This document shows, piece by piece, positions 44,109 to 53,907 of a stretch of 64,000 nucleotides of DNA. The notes under the pieces were generated by a model. The model searched no databases. It saw nothing but the letters and a program-made list of their open reading frames with translations, and was not told the origin of the DNA. Position 1 is the first letter of the stretch; every line of letters begins with the position of its first letter. The translations under genes and the position numbers were made by a program. Origin of the DNA: Microbacterium aurantiacum. GTDB lineage: Bacteria > Actinomycetota > Actinomycetes > Actinomycetales > Microbacteriaceae. Location of the stretch: NCBI RefSeq assembly GCF_021654035.1, contig NZ_JAJPDW010000003.1, forward strand, positions 248,001-312,000, given 5' to 3'.

Positions 44109-45086
44109 ATGACGCATTCGGGCAACCCCTTCGGACAGGTGCTCGTCGCGCTGGTCACCCCGATGACCGCCGACGGCGAGGTCGACTGGCCCGCGGTCGA
44201 GAAGCACATCGACGACGTCATCAGCGCCGGCGCCGACGGCATCGTCGTCACCGGCACCACGGGGGAGACCTCCACGCTGACGGATGCCGAGAAGCTGCGC
44301 CTCGTCGAGGTGGGCAAGGACGTCGCGGCGGGACGCGCCGCGATCATCACCGGCGGCGGTTCGAACGAGACCGCCCACGCCATCGAGCTCTACAAGGCCA
44401 GCGAGCGCGCCGGTGCCGACGGCATCATGATCGTCACGCCCTACTACAACAAGCCGACGCAGGCCGGGATCCTGACCCACTTCCGTCTCGTCGCGGATGC
44501 CACCGACCTCCCGGTCATCCTCTACGACATCCCCGGTCGCACCGGCGTCCCCATCCGCTACGAGACGGTCCTGCGTCTGGCCAAGCACCCCAACATCCTC
44601 GCCATCAAGGACGCCAAGGGCGATTTCAGCGAGGTCAGCCGCGTGCTGAACCAGACCGACCTGATGTACTTCTCCGGTGACGACGCCAACGTGCTGCCGC
44701 ACCTGTCGATCGGGGCGACCGGCCTCATCGGCGTGACGGCGAACATCGCCCCGCAGCCGTACCGCGAGATCGTCGACGCGGTGAACCGCGGCGACCTGCA
44801 GGCGGCCACCGCCGCGCATCGCGGACTCGAGCCCCTGGTGCGCGCGGTCATGACCCACGTGCCCGGCACCGTGTCGGCGAAGTACATCCTCCACGGTCTC
44901 GGCCGCATCGGGAGTCCTCGCGTGCGCCTGCCCCTGGTCGGACCCGAGGAATGGGAGGCCGCCGTCATCGAAGACGAGCTCGCCCTCGTCCGCGACGTCC
45001 CCGGGGTCGATTTCTCCAACTTCCGTCCCGACCGCAACGCCGCCGCCGGCGGCGCCCTCCCCAGGGTGTCGGGCACCACCAGATGA
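44109..45086 (+). CDS. dapA: 4-hydroxy-tetrahydrodipicolinate synthase
   Basis: A 325-residue class I aldolase condensing pyruvate with aspartate semialdehyde, the first committed step of diaminopimelate and lysine synthesis. The Schiff-base lysine is K167 (LAIKDAKGD), with TGTTGE near 48, PYYNKP near 111 and LYDIPGRTG near 138. The C-terminal tail of about 15 residues is non-conserved. Together with dapB (32478) and dapF (58269), three pathway genes lie in this window, each with its own leaderless-type promoter. Confidence 0.96.
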   Translation: MTHSGNPFGQVLVALVTPMTADGEVDWPAVEKHIDDVISAGADGIVVTGTTGETSTLTDAEKLRLVEVGKDVAAGRAAIITGGGSNETAHAIELYKASERAGADGIMIVTPYYNKPTQAGILTHFRLVADATDLPVILYDIPGRTGVPIRYETVLRLAKHPNILAIKDAKGDFSEVSRVLNQTDLMYFSGDDANVLPHLSIGATGLIGVTANIAPQPYREIVDAVNRGDLQAATAAHRGLEPLVRAVMTHVPGTVSAKYILHGLGRIGSPRVRLPLVGPEEWEAAVIEDELALVRDVPGVDFSNFRPDRNAAAGGALPRVSGTTR

Positions 45087-45152
45087 AAGCCTTCGCGCCG
45101 GCGGACGCGGAGTGAATGAGGGGATGCTGCGGCATCCCGAGGAGGCGAACGC

Positions 45153-46829
45153 ATGCCCACCACCGTTTACGACCCGCCCGCGCTTCCCGAGGGCACCCTG
45201 CGGGTGTTCCCGCTCGGCGGCCTCGGCGAAGTCGGCCGGAACATGACCGTCTTCGAGTACGCCGGGAAGCTGCTCATCATCGACTGCGGCGTGCTCTTCC
45301 CGGAGGAGCACCAGCCCGGCGTCGACCTGATCCTCCCCGACTTCGAGCCCATCCGGCACCGGCTGGACGACGTCGTCGGGGTCGTCCTGACCCACGGGCA
45401 CGAGGACCACATCGGCGCCGTCCCGTATCTGTTGAAGATCAAGAACGACATCCCCATCGTCGGCTCCGGTCTCACGCTCGCGCTCACCGAGGCCAAGCTG
45501 AAGGAGCACCGCGTGCGGCCCTACAGCCTCACGGTGCGGGAGGGGCAGATCGAGCAGCTCGGGCCGTTCGAGCTCGAGTTCATCGCGGTGAACCACTCGA
45601 TCCCCGACGCGCTCGCCGTCGCCGTCCGCACCCCCGCGGGCGTGGTCCTGGCCACCGGCGATTTCAAGATGGATCAGCTGCCGTTGGACGGCCGCCTGAC
45701 GGATCTGCGCGCCTTCTCGCGCCTCGGCGAGGAGGGCGTCGACCTCTTCCTCGTCGACTCGACCAACGCCGACGTGCCGGGGTTCACCCCGCTGGAGCGC
45801 GAGATCGGTCCCGTCCTCGAGCAGGTGATCGCCCGCGCTCCGCGCCGCGTCATCGTGGCGAGCTTCTCCAGCCACGTGCACCGCGTGCAGCAGGTCCTCG
45901 ACGCCGCTCATGCCCACGGCCGCCGCGTGGCGCTCCTCGGGCGCAGCATGGTCCGGAACATGGGGATCGCGGCCGACCTCGGCTACCTCACCGTTCCCGA
46001 GGGCGTGCTGATCGACTACAAGAAGGCGCGCGACCTCCCCGACGACAGGATCGTGTACATGTCCACCGGCTCGCAGGGCGAGCCGATGGCGGTGCTGTCG
46101 CGGATGGCGAACCTCGATCACGAGATCGAACCTGGTCCGGGCGACACCGTCATCCTCGCCTCGAGCCAGATTCCCGGCAACGAGAACGCGATCTACCGTG
46201 TCATCGACGGCCTCACCAAGCTCGGGGCGAACGTCGTGCACAAGGGCAACGCCAAGGTGCACGTCTCCGGGCACGCCGCAGCGGGGGAGCTGCTGTACTG
46301 CTACAACATCCTCAAGCCCCGCAACGTCCTCCCCGTCCACGGCGAGTACCGGCACCTGATGGCCAACGCGCGGCTCGCCCAGGACACCGGCATCCCTGCC
46401 GAGCGGACGATCCTCGCCGAGAACGGCACGGTCGTGGACCTCAAGGACGGTCACGCGCAGGTGGTGGGTCAGCTCGACATCGGATTCGTCTACGTCGACG
46501 GGTCCACCGTGGGAGAGATCACCGACGCCGATCTGAAGGACCGCCGGATCCTCGGCGAGGAGGGGTTCATCTCCGTCATCGTCGTGGTGGACGCCGCCAC
46601 CGGCAAGGTCGTGTCGGGGCCCGAGATCCACGCGCGCGGCTTCGCCGAGGACGACAAGGTCTTCGACGGCGTCAAGCCGAAGATCGCCGCGGCGCTCGCC
46701 GAGGCGGCGCAGTCGGGAGTGCGCGACAGCCACGCGCTCTCCCAGGTCGTGCGTCGCACCATCGGCCGCTGGGTCAACCAGAGCCTCCGCCGGCGGCCCA
46801 TGATCGTGCCCCTCGTGATCGAGGCCTGA
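45153..46829 (+). CDS. rnj: ribonuclease J
   Basis: A 558-residue metallo-beta-lactamase/beta-CASP nuclease with 5' exonuclease and endonuclease activity on RNA. Metal-site motifs are VLTHGHEDHIGAVPYLL near 77, GDFKMD near 170, VDSTNAD, ASFSSHVHRVQQ, and the beta-CASP segment HVSGHAAAGEL near 370. The C-terminal dimerisation part ends RRPMIVPLVIEA. It directly follows dapA, a common actinobacterial order. The ATG at 45153 follows GAGGAGG. Confidence 0.96.
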   Translation: MPTTVYDPPALPEGTLRVFPLGGLGEVGRNMTVFEYAGKLLIIDCGVLFPEEHQPGVDLILPDFEPIRHRLDDVVGVVLTHGHEDHIGAVPYLLKIKNDIPIVGSGLTLALTEAKLKEHRVRPYSLTVREGQIEQLGPFELEFIAVNHSIPDALAVAVRTPAGVVLATGDFKMDQLPLDGRLTDLRAFSRLGEEGVDLFLVDSTNADVPGFTPLEREIGPVLEQVIARAPRRVIVASFSSHVHRVQQVLDAAHAHGRRVALLGRSMVRNMGIAADLGYLTVPEGVLIDYKKARDLPDDRIVYMSTGSQGEPMAVLSRMANLDHEIEPGPGDTVILASSQIPGNENAIYRVIDGLTKLGANVVHKGNAKVHVSGHAAAGELLYCYNILKPRNVLPVHGEYRHLMANARLAQDTGIPAERTILAENGTVVDLKDGHAQVVGQLDIGFVYVDGSTVGEITDADLKDRRILGEEGFISVIVVVDAATGKVVSGPEIHARGFAEDDKVFDGVKPKIAAALAEAAQSGVRDSHALSQVVRRTIGRWVNQSLRRRPMIVPLVIEA

Positions 46830-46848
46830 GCCCCCGGGGGATCACGCC

Positions 46849-47343
46849 ATGGCCGAGAGCTTCCGCATCCGCCCCGCCGTGCAGGCGGACGGCGGATTCC
46901 TCGGCGACATGGTGGTGGAGGCGGCGAACTGGCGCGGTGGGGGAGCACGGCCGCGACACGAGGTGATCTCGTCTGCGGAGCACAGCCGCTACCTCACGGG
47001 ATGGATGCGGCCGGGCGACACCGGCTTCGTCGCGGAGGATCTCCGCGGCGAGCCGATCGGTGCGACCTGGTACCGGATGCTGCCGCGCAGCGAGCCGGGG
47101 TTCGGGTGGGTCGGCACCGGGGTGCCGGAGCTCATCATCGGGGTCCGACCCATCTGGCGCGCGCACGGCGTCGGGCGGGCACTGCTGCAGCGCCTCTGCG
47201 AGACCGCCCGCGCGAAGGGCTTCGCCCGGTTGAGCCTCAGCGTCGAGCGGGACAACTTCGCCGTCACCCTCTACCGCAGCGAAGGGTTCGCGGTGACGCA
47301 GAGCGGTCTCGGTCGGGACACGATGGTCAAGCGCCTGCGCTGA
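46849..47343 (+). CDS. GNAT-family N-acetyltransferase
   Basis: A 164-residue acetyltransferase. It begins IRPAVQADGGFLGDMVVEAANW and has the acetyl-CoA-binding loop IWRAHGVGRALLQRLCETARAKG near residue 102. SVERDNFAVTLYRSEGF follows near 138. The acceptor is unknown. It lies 19 nt downstream of rnj and may be read from the same transcript. No membrane or export signal. Confidence 0.88.
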   Translation: MAESFRIRPAVQADGGFLGDMVVEAANWRGGGARPRHEVISSAEHSRYLTGWMRPGDTGFVAEDLRGEPIGATWYRMLPRSEPGFGWVGTGVPELIIGVRPIWRAHGVGRALLQRLCETARAKGFARLSLSVERDNFAVTLYRSEGFAVTQSGLGRDTMVKRLR

Positions 47344-47391
47344 CCCGCGCGAAGCGCCGCGTGGTTGCCCGCGGTTGTCGACGCGGCGGCT

Positions 47392-47397
47392 TACCGT
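47392..47397 (+). promoter_or_regulatory. ftsK -10 element (leaderless geometry)
   Basis: TACCGT ends six bases before the ftsK ATG at 47404. Confidence 0.5.
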
Positions 47398-47403
47398 GGG
47401 GGG

Positions 47404-50094
47404 ATGCCCAAGAGCTCCGCCGCGCCCACGAGAGGACGCGCCTCCTCCCGCTCCTCGTCCTCGCGCGCTTCGAAGCCCGAGCCGGCGCCGAAGCGCTACG
47501 TCGACGACGTCGACCGTCCACCGATCGCCGTCCGGGCCTGGCTCGGCGTCGCGCACGCCGTGGGCGGGCTCTTCCGCGCGTTCGGGCCCGAGACGCTCGA
47601 GAAGGACCAGCGCCGTGACGGGTTCCCGCTGCTGCTCGTGCTGCTCGCCGTGCTCGGCGCGGTGGTCGAGTGGTTCCTCATCGGCACCGAGGCCGCGCGT
47701 CTCATCAGCGCCTACTCGGTCGGCGCCCTCGTCGGGCGCGAGGCGTTCATCCTCCCGGTCCTCCTCCTCCTCCTCGCGGGGTGGATGTTCCGGCATCCGT
47801 CGTCGGTGCACGACAACGGGCGCATCGGGATCGGATTCGGTCTGTTCGTCCTCGCCGTCGCCGGATTCTGCCATGTCGCCGGTGGTCGTCCGCAGCCGAG
47901 CGCGGGACTGCCCGCCCTCAGCGAAGCGGGCGGCCTCTTCGGCTGGATGATCGCCGAACCGCTCGCGCTCGTGCTCACGGACGTGGGCGCCTACATCGTG
48001 CTCGGCATCCTCGCCACGCTCAGCCTCCTGATCATCACCAAGACCCCGCCGAACCGCATCGGTCGGCGGTTGGGCGAGCTGTACGCCTGGATGTTCGGCG
48101 CCGACCCCGAAGAGGACGCGGAGCGCCGGCGTTCCGCGCGGTCCGCGGCCGACGACGAGACCGACGACGACGCCGATCCCTCTCTGCCGTGGTGGCGTCG
48201 CAACCGCACCGGCCGCGAGAAGGATCCGGACGAAGGCCTCGGCACCCACGACCTGACGGCTCTGCTGAACCCCGGAGGCGGGGAGGGCGGATTCGAGCAG
48301 GCCATCACCCCACCGGTGCCGCCGCTTCCCCCCGCCCCCGCCGACGCCGTCACCGAGGTCATCGATCCGGCGGTGATGGCCGGCGCATCCCGCGCGGCGC
48401 AGCGTTCGGCGACGGGTCTCCGCGACGACGCCGCGTCGGATGCCGGGGAGGACGGTGAGCTCCCCGGACTCGACGGCATCGCGACCCAGGACGAACCCGT
48501 CGGCGGAGCGTCCTACCGGCTCCCGTCGGTCGTCGCGCTGGCCGCGGGCACGCCGCACAAGGCGCGCTCCGAGGCCAACGACGCGGTCGTGCGGGCCATC
48601 ACGAACGTCTTCGAGCAGTTCCAGGTCGACGCGAGGGTCACCGGCTTCTCGCGCGGTCCGACCGTCACCCAGTACGAGATCGAAGTCGGCCACGGAGTGA
48701 AGGTCGAGCGCATCACGGCGCTGACGAACAACATCGCCTACGCCGTGGCCTCGAACGAGGTCCGCATCCTCGCCCCGATCCCGGGCAAGAGTGCCATCGG
48801 TGTGGAGATCCCGAACTCCGATCGCGAGATCGTGACGCTCGGCGACGTGCTCCGGTCGCAGGCTGCCACGCAGTCCACGCACCCGATGACGATCGGTGTG
48901 GGCAAGGACGTCGGCGGCGGCTACATCGTGGCCAACCTCGCCAAGATGCCCCACCTGCTCGTGGCGGGCTCGACGGGTTCCGGCAAGTCGAGCTTCGTGA
49001 ACTCGATGATCACGAGTCTGCTGATGCGCGCCAAGCCCGCCGACGTGCGCATGGTCCTCATCGACCCGAAGCGCGTGGAACTGAGCTCCTACGCCGGTGT
49101 CCCGCACCTCATCACTCCCATCATCACGAACCCCAAGAAGGCCGCCGAGGCGCTCCAGTGGGTCGTGAAGGAGATGGACATGCGGTACGACGACCTCGCG
49201 TCGTTCGGATTCCGCCACATCGACGACTTCAACAAGGCCGTCGTGGCGGGCGAGGTGAACCTCCCGCCGGGGAGCGAGCGGGTCCTGAAGCCCTACCCGT
49301 ACCTCCTCGTCGTCGTCGACGAGCTCGCCGACCTGATGATGGTCGCGCCGCGCGACGTCGAGGACTCGATCGTCCGCATCACCCAGCTCGCCCGAGCGAG
49401 CGGCATCCACCTGGTCCTCGCCACCCAGCGACCCTCGGTCGATGTGGTGACGGGTCTCATCAAGGCCAACGTGCCCTCGCGCCTCGCCTTCGCCGTGACC
49501 AGCGTCACGGACTCCCGCGTCATCCTGGACCAGCCGGGCGCCGACCGTCTGATCGGGCAGGGCGACGGTCTGTTCCTGCCGATGGGGACGTCCAAGGCGC
49601 TGCGCGTGCAGGGCGCCTGGGTCAGCGAGAAGGAGATCGAGGCGGTCGTCGCCCACGTCACGGCGCAGGCCCGACCCGAGTACCGCGCCGACGTCCAGGC
49701 GGCGGCGGAGAAGAAGGAGATCGACGCCGACATCGGCGACGACCTCGAGCTCCTCCTCGCGGCGGCCGAGCTCGTCGTCTCCACGCAGTTCGGGTCGACC
49801 TCGATGCTGCAGCGGAAGCTGCGGGTCGGGTTCGCGAAGGCCGGGCGCCTGATGGATCTGCTCGAATCCCGCGAGATCGTCGGTCCGTCCGAGGGGTCCA
49901 AGGCCCGCGACGTACTCGTCACCGGCGAGCAGCTGCCGTCGGTGCTGGCCCGACTTCGCGGCGACGACGTGCCCGCGGACGCGGACGCCGACCCCTACGG
50001 GCCGGACGCGGTCGACGCGCAGTACGACGGCATCCCGGTGGTCGAAGGGGACGAGGGGTCGGAGGACGCATGGAGCCTCACGGGCAGGGACTGA
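47404..50094 (+). CDS. ftsK: DNA translocase FtsK
   Basis: An 896-residue septal DNA pump that clears and resolves chromosome termini at division. The N-terminus has four membrane helices (about 75-215), followed by an acidic Pro-rich linker (about 225-370). The motor carries Walker [11 protein letters not shown] near 520 and Walker [13 protein letters not shown] near 640. The winged-helix gamma domain ([22 protein letters not shown] near 802) recognises KOPS. The ATG at 47404 is supported by the promoter spacing. An acidic tail of about 40 residues ends the protein. Confidence 0.96.
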   Translation: MPKSSAAPTRGRASSRSSSSRASKPEPAPKRYVDDVDRPPIAVRAWLGVAHAVGGLFRAFGPETLEKDQRRDGFPLLLVLLAVLGAVVEWFLIGTEAARLISAYSVGALVGREAFILPVLLLLLAGWMFRHPSSVHDNGRIGIGFGLFVLAVAGFCHVAGGRPQPSAGLPALSEAGGLFGWMIAEPLALVLTDVGAYIVLGILATLSLLIITKTPPNRIGRRLGELYAWMFGADPEEDAERRRSARSAADDETDDDADPSLPWWRRNRTGREKDPDEGLGTHDLTALLNPGGGEGGFEQAITPPVPPLPPAPADAVTEVIDPAVMAGASRAAQRSATGLRDDAASDAGEDGELPGLDGIATQDEPVGGASYRLPSVVALAAGTPHKARSEANDAVVRAITNVFEQFQVDARVTGFSRGPTVTQYEIEVGHGVKVERITALTNNIAYAVASNEVRILAPIPGKSAIGVEIPNSDREIVTLGDVLRSQAATQSTHPMTIGVGKDVGGGYIVANLAKMPHLLVAGSTGSGKSSFVNSMITSLLMRAKPADVRMVLIDPKRVELSSYAGVPHLITPIITNPKKAAEALQWVVKEMDMRYDDLASFGFRHIDDFNKAVVAGEVNLPPGSERVLKPYPYLLVVVDELADLMMVAPRDVEDSIVRITQLARASGIHLVLATQRPSVDVVTGLIKANVPSRLAFAVTSVTDSRVILDQPGADRLIGQGDGLFLPMGTSKALRVQGAWVSEKEIEAVVAHVTAQARPEYRADVQAAAEKKEIDADIGDDLELLLAAAELVVSTQFGSTSMLQRKLRVGFAKAGRLMDLLESREIVGPSEGSKARDVLVTGEQLPSVLARLRGDDVPADADADPYGPDAVDAQYDGIPVVEGDEGSEDAWSLTGRD

Positions 50095-50114
50095 TCCGCG
50101 CGCGGCGCGGACGA

Positions 50115-50120
50115 TAGGCT
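50115..50120 (+). promoter_or_regulatory. pgsA -10 element (leaderless geometry)
   Basis: TAGGCT ends six bases before the GTG at 50127. Confidence 0.6.
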
Positions 50121-50126
50121 CGGCGC

Positions 50127-50693
50127 GTGACCATACCCCGTCAGCTCCCGAACGTGATCACCGTCGTACGGATCCTCTGTGCGCCGGTGTTCGTCTGGAT
50201 GCTGCTGGCGGACGGCGGCGACGCGGGGCCGTTGCGCTGGTGGGCCGCCGTCCTGTTCATCGTCGCCATCGCGACCGACGGACTCGACGGCTACCTCGCC
50301 CGTCGGCACGAGATCGTCACGGATCTCGGAAAGCTCCTCGATCCGATCGCCGACAAGGTGCTGACCGGCGCGGCCTTCGTGGGGCTGTCGATCCTCGCGG
50401 AGCTCCCCTGGTGGATCACCGTCGTCGTCCTCGTCCGCGAGATCGGCATCACCGTCTACCGGTTCATCGTCGTCAGCGACCACGTCCTCGCCGCGGCGTG
50501 GATGGGCAAGCTGAAGACGATGGCGCAGGCCGTCGCGCTCTCCCTGGCTCTCCTCCCGCTGTGGACCATCGTGGGAGAGTGGATCTTCTGGCTCAACGGC
50601 ATCACGATGGCGGTGGCCGTCGTCCTGACGATCGCCAGCGGTATCGACTACATCGTGACCGAGGTGCGCGGGGCGCGTCGTCGCACCCGCTGA
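50127..50693 (+). CDS. pgsA: CDP-diacylglycerol-glycerol-3-phosphate 3-phosphatidyltransferase
   Basis: A 188-residue membrane enzyme making phosphatidylglycerophosphate, the precursor of phosphatidylglycerol and cardiolipin. The CDP-alcohol phosphotransferase motif is complete at about residues 51-77 (DGLDGYLAR, G and the final DPIADK), with about five membrane helices. A GTG start at 50127 has a leaderless-type promoter. The cinA-like gene starts 2 nt after its stop. The order ftsK-pgsA-cinA-clgR matches other actinobacteria, including the mycobacterial pgsA3 region. Confidence 0.94.
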   Translation: MTIPRQLPNVITVVRILCAPVFVWMLLADGGDAGPLRWWAAVLFIVAIATDGLDGYLARRHEIVTDLGKLLDPIADKVLTGAAFVGLSILAELPWWITVVVLVREIGITVYRFIVVSDHVLAAAWMGKLKTMAQAVALSLALLPLWTIVGEWIFWLNGITMAVAVVLTIASGIDYIVTEVRGARRRTR

Positions 50694-50695
50694 CC

Positions 50696-51175
50696 GTGAC
50701 GGATGGCGCCGAGCTCCTCGCCGCGCTGAGAAGACGCGGGTGGTCGGTGGCGTGCGCGGAGTCCCTCACCGGCGGATTGGTCTGCGCGGAGCTCACGGCG
50801 GTCCCGGGCGCCTCCGCCACCGTGCGCGGCGGCGTCGTGGCGTACGCGACGGACTGCAAGGTGTCCGTCCTCGGCGTCGACCCCGCGCTGACCGCTCGTG
50901 TGGGCGCCGTGGACCCGGATGTCGCCGACCAGATGGCGGAGGGGGTGCGGCGTCTCTTCGCGGCGGAGGTCGGGATCGCAACCACGGGAGTGGCCGGTCC
51001 CGATCCTCAGGACGGCCAGCCCGTCGGCACGGTCCACGTCAGCGTGGCCACGCCCGGCGGCATCGCGCGCCGGCGTCTGGCGCTGAGCGGGACGCGGGAG
51101 GAGATCCGCGCGGAGACGGTCCGTTCCGCCGTCCTCCTCGCCGTGGAAGCGGCGGGTCGGGATCCGTGGGAATAG
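50696..51175 (+). CDS. cinA: nicotinamide-nucleotide amidase (PncC/CinA C-terminal type)
   Basis: A 159-residue single-domain protein corresponding to the C-terminal half of CinA. In other bacteria this domain deamidates nicotinamide mononucleotide in NAD salvage. Motifs are ACAESLTGGLVCAEL near residue 20, GGVVAYATDCKVSVLGV, and ATTGVAGPDPQDGQPVGTVHVS near 98. The N-terminal MoCF-like domain of long CinA is absent, as in many actinobacteria. The GTG start lies 2 nt after the pgsA stop, so the two are coupled. Confidence 0.92.
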   Translation: MTDGAELLAALRRRGWSVACAESLTGGLVCAELTAVPGASATVRGGVVAYATDCKVSVLGVDPALTARVGAVDPDVADQMAEGVRRLFAAEVGIATTGVAGPDPQDGQPVGTVHVSVATPGGIARRRLALSGTREEIRAETVRSAVLLAVEAAGRDPWE

Positions 51176-51233
51176 CCGTGTTGCGCCCGCGTTACATTCC
51201 GTGATTCCCACCCATTCCCCAGTCGCGGGGGAT

Positions 51234-51239
51234 TAGATT
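51234..51239 (+). promoter_or_regulatory. candidate clgR -10 element
   Basis: TAGATT is the best -10-like hexamer upstream of clgR and would leave a leader of about 65 nt with GAGGAGGGGG before the ATG. A TACCGT at 51256-51261 is a second candidate. I could not identify a convincing ClgR operator. Confidence 0.35.
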
Positions 51240-51308
51240 GGCATCGTTCGTGATGTACCGTTGTCCACCCGGACGGCGGCGGAGTCAGCAGTGAGGAGGG
51301 GGCCCGAA

Positions 51309-51617
51309 ATGATCCTGGTACGTCAAGAGATCGGCGAAGTCCTTCGCGATCTCCGTCAGCAGAAGGGCCGCACCCTTCGTCAGGTCGCCAGCCGCGCGAG
51401 CGTCGCACTCGGATACCTCAGCGAGGTCGAGCGCGGTCAGAAGGAAGCATCCAGCGAGATCCTCGCCGCGGTGGCCGAAGCCCTCGACGTGCCGATCTCG
51501 GCGATCATGCGTCAGGTGGGCGACCGCATCTCGGTGCTGGAGGGTCTCCAGACCTTCCCCGACGTCGTTCCCGACGACCTCGTCGCCTCGGTGGACGCCG
51601 AACTCTCGCTCCGCTGA
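51309..51617 (+). CDS. clgR: XRE-family regulator, ClgR-like
   Basis: A 102-residue one-domain regulator. The HTH spans about residues 8-65: EVLRDLRQQKGRTLRQVASRASVALGYLSEVERGQKEASSEIL. It closely resembles mycobacterial ClgR (Rv2745c), which activates clp protease and other proteostasis genes. The neighbourhood (pgsA and cinA upstream, recA region downstream) agrees. The C-terminus ends in a short acidic tail instead of the ClgR alanine motif seen in corynebacteria. The ATG at 51309 has a strong GAGGAGGGGG site; the frame is open to 51261. Confidence 0.85.
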   Translation: MILVRQEIGEVLRDLRQQKGRTLRQVASRASVALGYLSEVERGQKEASSEILAAVAEALDVPISAIMRQVGDRISVLEGLQTFPDVVPDDLVASVDAELSLR

Positions 51618-51632
51618 ACCGAACGATCCTCC

Positions 51633-51851
51633 GTGCGTCGCAGCGAGTTCGATCGTGCGGTCGACGATGAATTCGGTCCGCAGGGGCGCGTCCTCGTCGA
51701 CGACCTGATCCTCCCGCCGTGGCAGATGACCGCGCGGGAGGCCTTGAAGATCGGCGAGCCGCCGCGCGCCGTCTGGCTCGCGCTGTGCGCCGAGGCGGAC
51801 GTCCCCGACGCGCGGCGTCACGGCGTGGGGCGACGCGAACCGAAGCGCTGA
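51633..51851 (+). CDS. DUF3046 small protein
   Basis: A 72-residue protein of the actinobacterial DUF3046 family, regularly encoded just upstream of recA (Rv2738c-type). The family pattern is clear: [51 protein letters not shown]. It has a GTG start 15 nt after the clgR stop, so it probably shares that transcript. Function unknown. Confidence 0.85.
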   Translation: MRRSEFDRAVDDEFGPQGRVLVDDLILPPWQMTAREALKIGEPPRAVWLALCAEADVPDARRHGVGRREPKR

Positions 51852-51878
51852 ATTCGAACGCCGTTTCCCGGCGTGTCA

Positions 51879-51894
51879 TCGAAGAAGTGTTCGA
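51879..51894. promoter_or_regulatory. LexA/SOS box of recA
   Basis: TCGAAG-AAGT-GTTCGA differs at one base from the actinobacterial SOS consensus TCGAAC-N4-GTTCGA. It overlaps the expected -35 position of the TATGCT -10 hexamer at 51903-51908, so LexA bound here would block recA transcription. Confidence 0.75.
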
Positions 51895-51902
51895 CGTCGG
51901 CG

Positions 51903-51908
51903 TATGCT
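51903..51908 (+). promoter_or_regulatory. recA -10 element
   Basis: TATGCT lies eight bases after the SOS box and gives a leader of about 175 nt before the recA ATG. A second, weaker SOS-like half pair (TCGAAC-GCCG-TTTCCC) lies upstream at about 51853. Confidence 0.5.
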
Positions 51909-52090
51909 CCTCCACAGCGGGTGTCGTGGGACCGTCTGTCCACCGAACGAGCGGAGCCGGCGACGAATGTCGGAACCCCTCCCTAGCGTGGACAGCGTCG
52001 AAGGACACCCCGCCTTGTCGCAGCATCCCTCCCGTCGGGAGGGGGCGCGACAGCCTACAGGCGACGGATCACCAGCAGAAGGAGCACGTC

Positions 52091-53140
52091 ATGCCCTCAC
52101 CCGTTGACCGCGAGAAGGCCCTCGAATCGGCCCTCGCCCAGATCGACCGGCAGTTCGGAAAGGGCTCGGTCATGCGACTGGGCAGCGACGAGCGTGCTCC
52201 GGTCGAAGTGGTGCCGACCGGATCGATCGCGCTGGATGTCGCCCTCGGCATCGGCGGGCTCCCGCGCGGCCGCATCATCGAGATCTACGGCCCGGAATCC
52301 TCCGGTAAGACGACGTTGACCCTCCACGCGATCGCCAACGTCCAGCGCGCCGGCGGGATCGCCGCCTTCATCGATGCCGAGCACGCCCTCGACCCCGACT
52401 ACGCCCAGAAGCTGGGCGTCGACATCGACGCGCTTCTCGTCTCCCAGCCCGACACCGGTGAGCAGGCCCTCGAGATCGCCGACATGCTCGTCCGATCGGG
52501 AGCGATCGATCTCGTCGTCATCGACTCCGTCGCGGCGCTCGTGCCCAAGGCCGAGATCGAAGGCGAGATGGGCGACTCGCACGTCGGTCTGCAGGCGCGT
52601 CTGATGTCTCAGGCGCTGCGAAAGCTGACCGGTGGTCTGAACCAGACGAACACCACGATGATCTTCATCAACCAGCTGCGCGAGAAGATCGGTGTCTTCT
52701 TCGGCTCTCCCGAGACGACCGCCGGTGGCAAGGCGCTGAAGTTCTACGCCTCCGTCCGCCTCGACATCCGTCGTATCGAGACGCTGAAGGACGGCACGGA
52801 GGCGGTGGGAAACCGCACGCGCGTGAAGGTCGTGAAGAACAAGATGGCGCCGCCTTTCAAGCAGGCGGAGTTCGACATCCTGTACGGCGTCGGGATCTCG
52901 CGCGAGGGAAGCCTGATCGACTTCGGTGTCGAGCATGCGATCGTCAAGAAGTCCGGTGCCTGGTACACCTACGACGGGGAGCAGTTGGGGCAGGGCAAGG
53001 AGAACGCCCGCAACTTCCTTCTCAAGAACCCGGAGACGGCCGCCGACATCGAGTCGAAGATCAAGGACAAGCTCGGAATCGGCGGTGCGCGGTCGGACGG
53101 GCCGGTGTCCGACGAGCTCGCCGCGCGTCGTCCCGCGTGA
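52091..53140 (+). CDS. recA: recombinase RecA
   Basis: A 349-residue DNA strand-exchange ATPase and LexA coprotease. Walker A is GPESSGKT at 67-74 and Walker B is [10 protein letters not shown] near 140. Loop L1 ([23 protein letters not shown]) and loop L2 ([25 protein letters not shown]) bind DNA. There is no intein, unlike M. tuberculosis recA. The ATG at 52091 is 8-10 nt from an AAGGAG site. recX follows after 31 nt. Confidence 0.98.
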   Translation: MPSPVDREKALESALAQIDRQFGKGSVMRLGSDERAPVEVVPTGSIALDVALGIGGLPRGRIIEIYGPESSGKTTLTLHAIANVQRAGGIAAFIDAEHALDPDYAQKLGVDIDALLVSQPDTGEQALEIADMLVRSGAIDLVVIDSVAALVPKAEIEGEMGDSHVGLQARLMSQALRKLTGGLNQTNTTMIFINQLREKIGVFFGSPETTAGGKALKFYASVRLDIRRIETLKDGTEAVGNRTRVKVVKNKMAPPFKQAEFDILYGVGISREGSLIDFGVEHAIVKKSGAWYTYDGEQLGQGKENARNFLLKNPETAADIESKIKDKLGIGGARSDGPVSDELAARRPA

Positions 53141-53171
53141 CGCGCGCCCACGTGACGGTCGCGAGGATCCG

Positions 53172-53846
53172 ATGACGGAACAACCTCACAGCGGTGCCGG
53201 GTCGGCGGCGGAACCCGCCGACCTGGCGCCGGTGATCTCGCTCTTCGGACACCGCGAGCGGACCGCGGACGATGTCGTCGCCGCGCAGGAGACCCCGTCG
53301 TGGCACCCTGCATGGGTCGCTGATCCTCCCGAACGGGCCGAAGACGACGATGAAGCGGTGGAAGCCGCAGAGCGGGCGTTGATCAAGCGGCTCCGTACGC
53401 GACAGCTCTCCTGCCGCGAGGCACGCGGGTTCCTGTCGGAACAGGAGATCGCGGACGACGCGATCGACCGGATCATGGACGTCTGCGTCGCCCGCGGCTA
53501 TCTCGACGACATGCGCCTGGCAGAGCAGATCATGCACGTCGGTGTGGATCGCAAGAAGCAGGGCCGTCGCGCGATCAGTCAGGCGATGAGCGCCCGCGGT
53601 CTCCCGCGCGAGGTGGTCGACGAGGCGATGACGGTCCTGGACGAGGACGACGAGCTCGAGCGCGCGCAGGAGTTCGCACGCACGAAAGCGCGATCGCTGC
53701 AGAACGTCGAACGGGACGCCGCGCTTCGCCGCCTCATGGGACAGCTCGCACGCCGCGGGTTCAGCGGGGCGGTCGTCGGCACTGCGGCACGCGCCGCGCT
53801 GGACGAGCTCGCGTCACCGCGGAAGGTGCGTTTCCTGGAGAGCTGA
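53172..53846 (+). CDS. recX: regulatory protein RecX
   Basis: A 224-residue modulator of RecA. The C-terminal 150 residues carry the three-helix repeats: ERALIKRLRTRQLSCREARGFL, IDRIMDVCVARGYLDDMRLAEQIM, then GRRAISQAMSARGLPREVV and a final repeat to FSGAVV. The N-terminal 65 residues are acidic and probably disordered, making it longer than typical RecX. It is co-transcribed with recA, which is the usual arrangement. The ATG at 53172 follows GAGGA. Confidence 0.93.
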   Translation: MTEQPHSGAGSAAEPADLAPVISLFGHRERTADDVVAAQETPSWHPAWVADPPERAEDDDEAVEAAERALIKRLRTRQLSCREARGFLSEQEIADDAIDRIMDVCVARGYLDDMRLAEQIMHVGVDRKKQGRRAISQAMSARGLPREVVDEAMTVLDEDDELERAQEFARTKARSLQNVERDAALRRLMGQLARRGFSGAVVGTAARAALDELASPRKVRFLES

Positions 53847-53907
53847 CGCGGAGGCGCCCGGTCTCCGCGGGGTGTGCCAGACTCGATCCGACCCGCGGGA
53901 GGGGTAC

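Noticed and set aside
43746..46733. 995-codon minus-strand frame opposite dapA and rnj
   Set aside because: Antisense shadow of two conserved genes, with no ribosome site and no recognisable motif.
46774..49656. 960-codon minus-strand frame opposite ftsK
   Set aside because: Antisense shadow; rich in Asp/Arg/Gly/His as expected from the complement of ftsK codons.
51180..51308. ClgR autoregulatory operator
   Set aside because: No sequence resembling a CGC-N5-GCG-type ClgR site could be defended in the upstream region.
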